A stretch of 12,807 nucleotides of DNA from positions 1 through 12,807 of the forward strand of contig JAFZOV010000070.1 in the NCBI GenBank assembly GCA_017550445.1, given 5' to 3'. Positions 12,466-12,807 of this stretch are shown in pieces (the stretch's first letter is position 1; each line of letters opens with the position of its first letter). The stretch is from Fibrobacter sp. (GTDB taxonomy: Bacteria; Fibrobacterota; Fibrobacteria; Fibrobacterales; Fibrobacteraceae). The notes beneath the pieces were generated by a model. That model had not been told where the DNA came from. It did not search any database and saw only the letters and a list, made by a program, of their open reading frames with translations. The translations under genes and the position numbers were made by a program.

Positions 12466-12807
12466 GTTCATTATCTCCGCGTCGTGAATGTCTTCGTTGT
12501 TGTCGAGGCGCTTGAGTTCGGCCTTCAGGAATTCCTTCCACTTTTCGGGGCGGAACACCGGGCTCGTGATAAAGATGTCCTTGTCGCCGCGGCCACTCAT
12601 ATTGATGACGAGCGCCTTGTCCTTCGGGAGTTCCTTTGCGATTTTCATGGCGGCGGCGCCAGCGTGAGCGCTTTCGAGGGCGAAGAGAATGCCTTCGTTC
12701 CTTGCGAAGAACTTCACCGCTTCCAGAGCTTCCTTATCGAGGATGGCGGTGAATTCGACGCGGCCAGATTCGCCGAGGACAGCGAGCTGCGGGCCGATTC
12801 CCATGTA
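12460..12807 (-). CDS. trpB: Tryptophan synthase beta subunit, C-terminal part (5' truncated by window end)
   Basis: The frame is open to the right-hand edge of the window, so only the last 115 residues of TrpB are present. TrpB is the pyridoxal-phosphate enzyme that joins indole and serine to make tryptophan. The fragment carries the expected C-terminal landmarks: GIGPQL after a tyrosine, the ESAHA segment (Glu350 region of the Salmonella enzyme) and the SGRGDKD motif whose serine contacts the cofactor ring nitrogen. The PLP lysine lies outside the window. The methionine at 12804 is internal (the family has YPGIGP here, this protein YMGIGP) and is not the start. The gene is followed by trpA in the same direction. 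Confidence 0.95.
   Translation of the reverse strand, partial: YMGIGPQLAVLGESGRVEFTAILDKEALEAVKFFARNEGILFALESAHAGAAAMKIAKELPKDKALVINMSGRGDKDIFITSPVFRPEKWKEFLKAELKRLDNNEDIHDAEIMNK

Noticed and set aside
12452..12541. Longer N-terminus for trpA
   Set aside because: The added 30 residues are the trpB coding sequence in another frame, unlike TrpA; a ribosome binding site supports 12451.

Overview
The window looks like a chromosomal segment of a Fibrobacter-type bacterium (phylum Fibrobacterota). The main reasons are two very large, tandem lipoproteins that match what I know of the Fibrobacter paralogous family TIGR02171 (about 900-1000 residues, mostly lipoproteins, function unknown), their polyserine linkers, which are typical of exported Fibrobacter proteins, and a TAnnTTTG-like promoter in front of hslO, as used in the related Bacteroidetes. 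The assignment is from recalled family knowledge, not from a database search.

Layout. Positions 2-286 hold the 3' end of an RluA-family pseudouridine synthase. Positions 356-6315 hold two tandem paralogous lipoproteins, 44 bp apart. Each has a lipoprotein signal, an FGE-sulfatase-like domain without the catalytic cysteines, a TolB/PD40-like propeller, a serine-rich linker and a C-terminal SGNH-hydrolase-like domain. Positions 6434-10334 carry a housekeeping and stress run on the + strand: pheT, a DJ-1/PfpI protein and hslO (Hsp33). After a 103-bp spacer of inverted and heptad repeats comes thrH (10438-11055), then a hairpin-rich 3' region with a strong intrinsic terminator. A second structured spacer precedes a small YbjQ/UPF0145 protein (11325-11639). 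It faces trpA and the end of trpB, which lie on the - strand (11696-12807); a hairpin terminator sits between the two converging units.

How the genes relate. The lipoprotein pair is the accessory part. It is AT-richer than its neighbours, internally patchy in conservation, and probably one transcript acting at the cell envelope. The rest is core metabolism and proteostasis: Phe-tRNA charging, cysteine-based redox stress proteins, serine/threonine-linked phosphate chemistry and the last step of tryptophan synthesis. No mobile element, CRISPR array, tRNA or rRNA was seen.

The most promising undescribed material is the FGE-propeller-SGNH lipoprotein pair and the three intergenic regions with dyads and short repeats (10335-10437, 11056-11157, 11171-11286).
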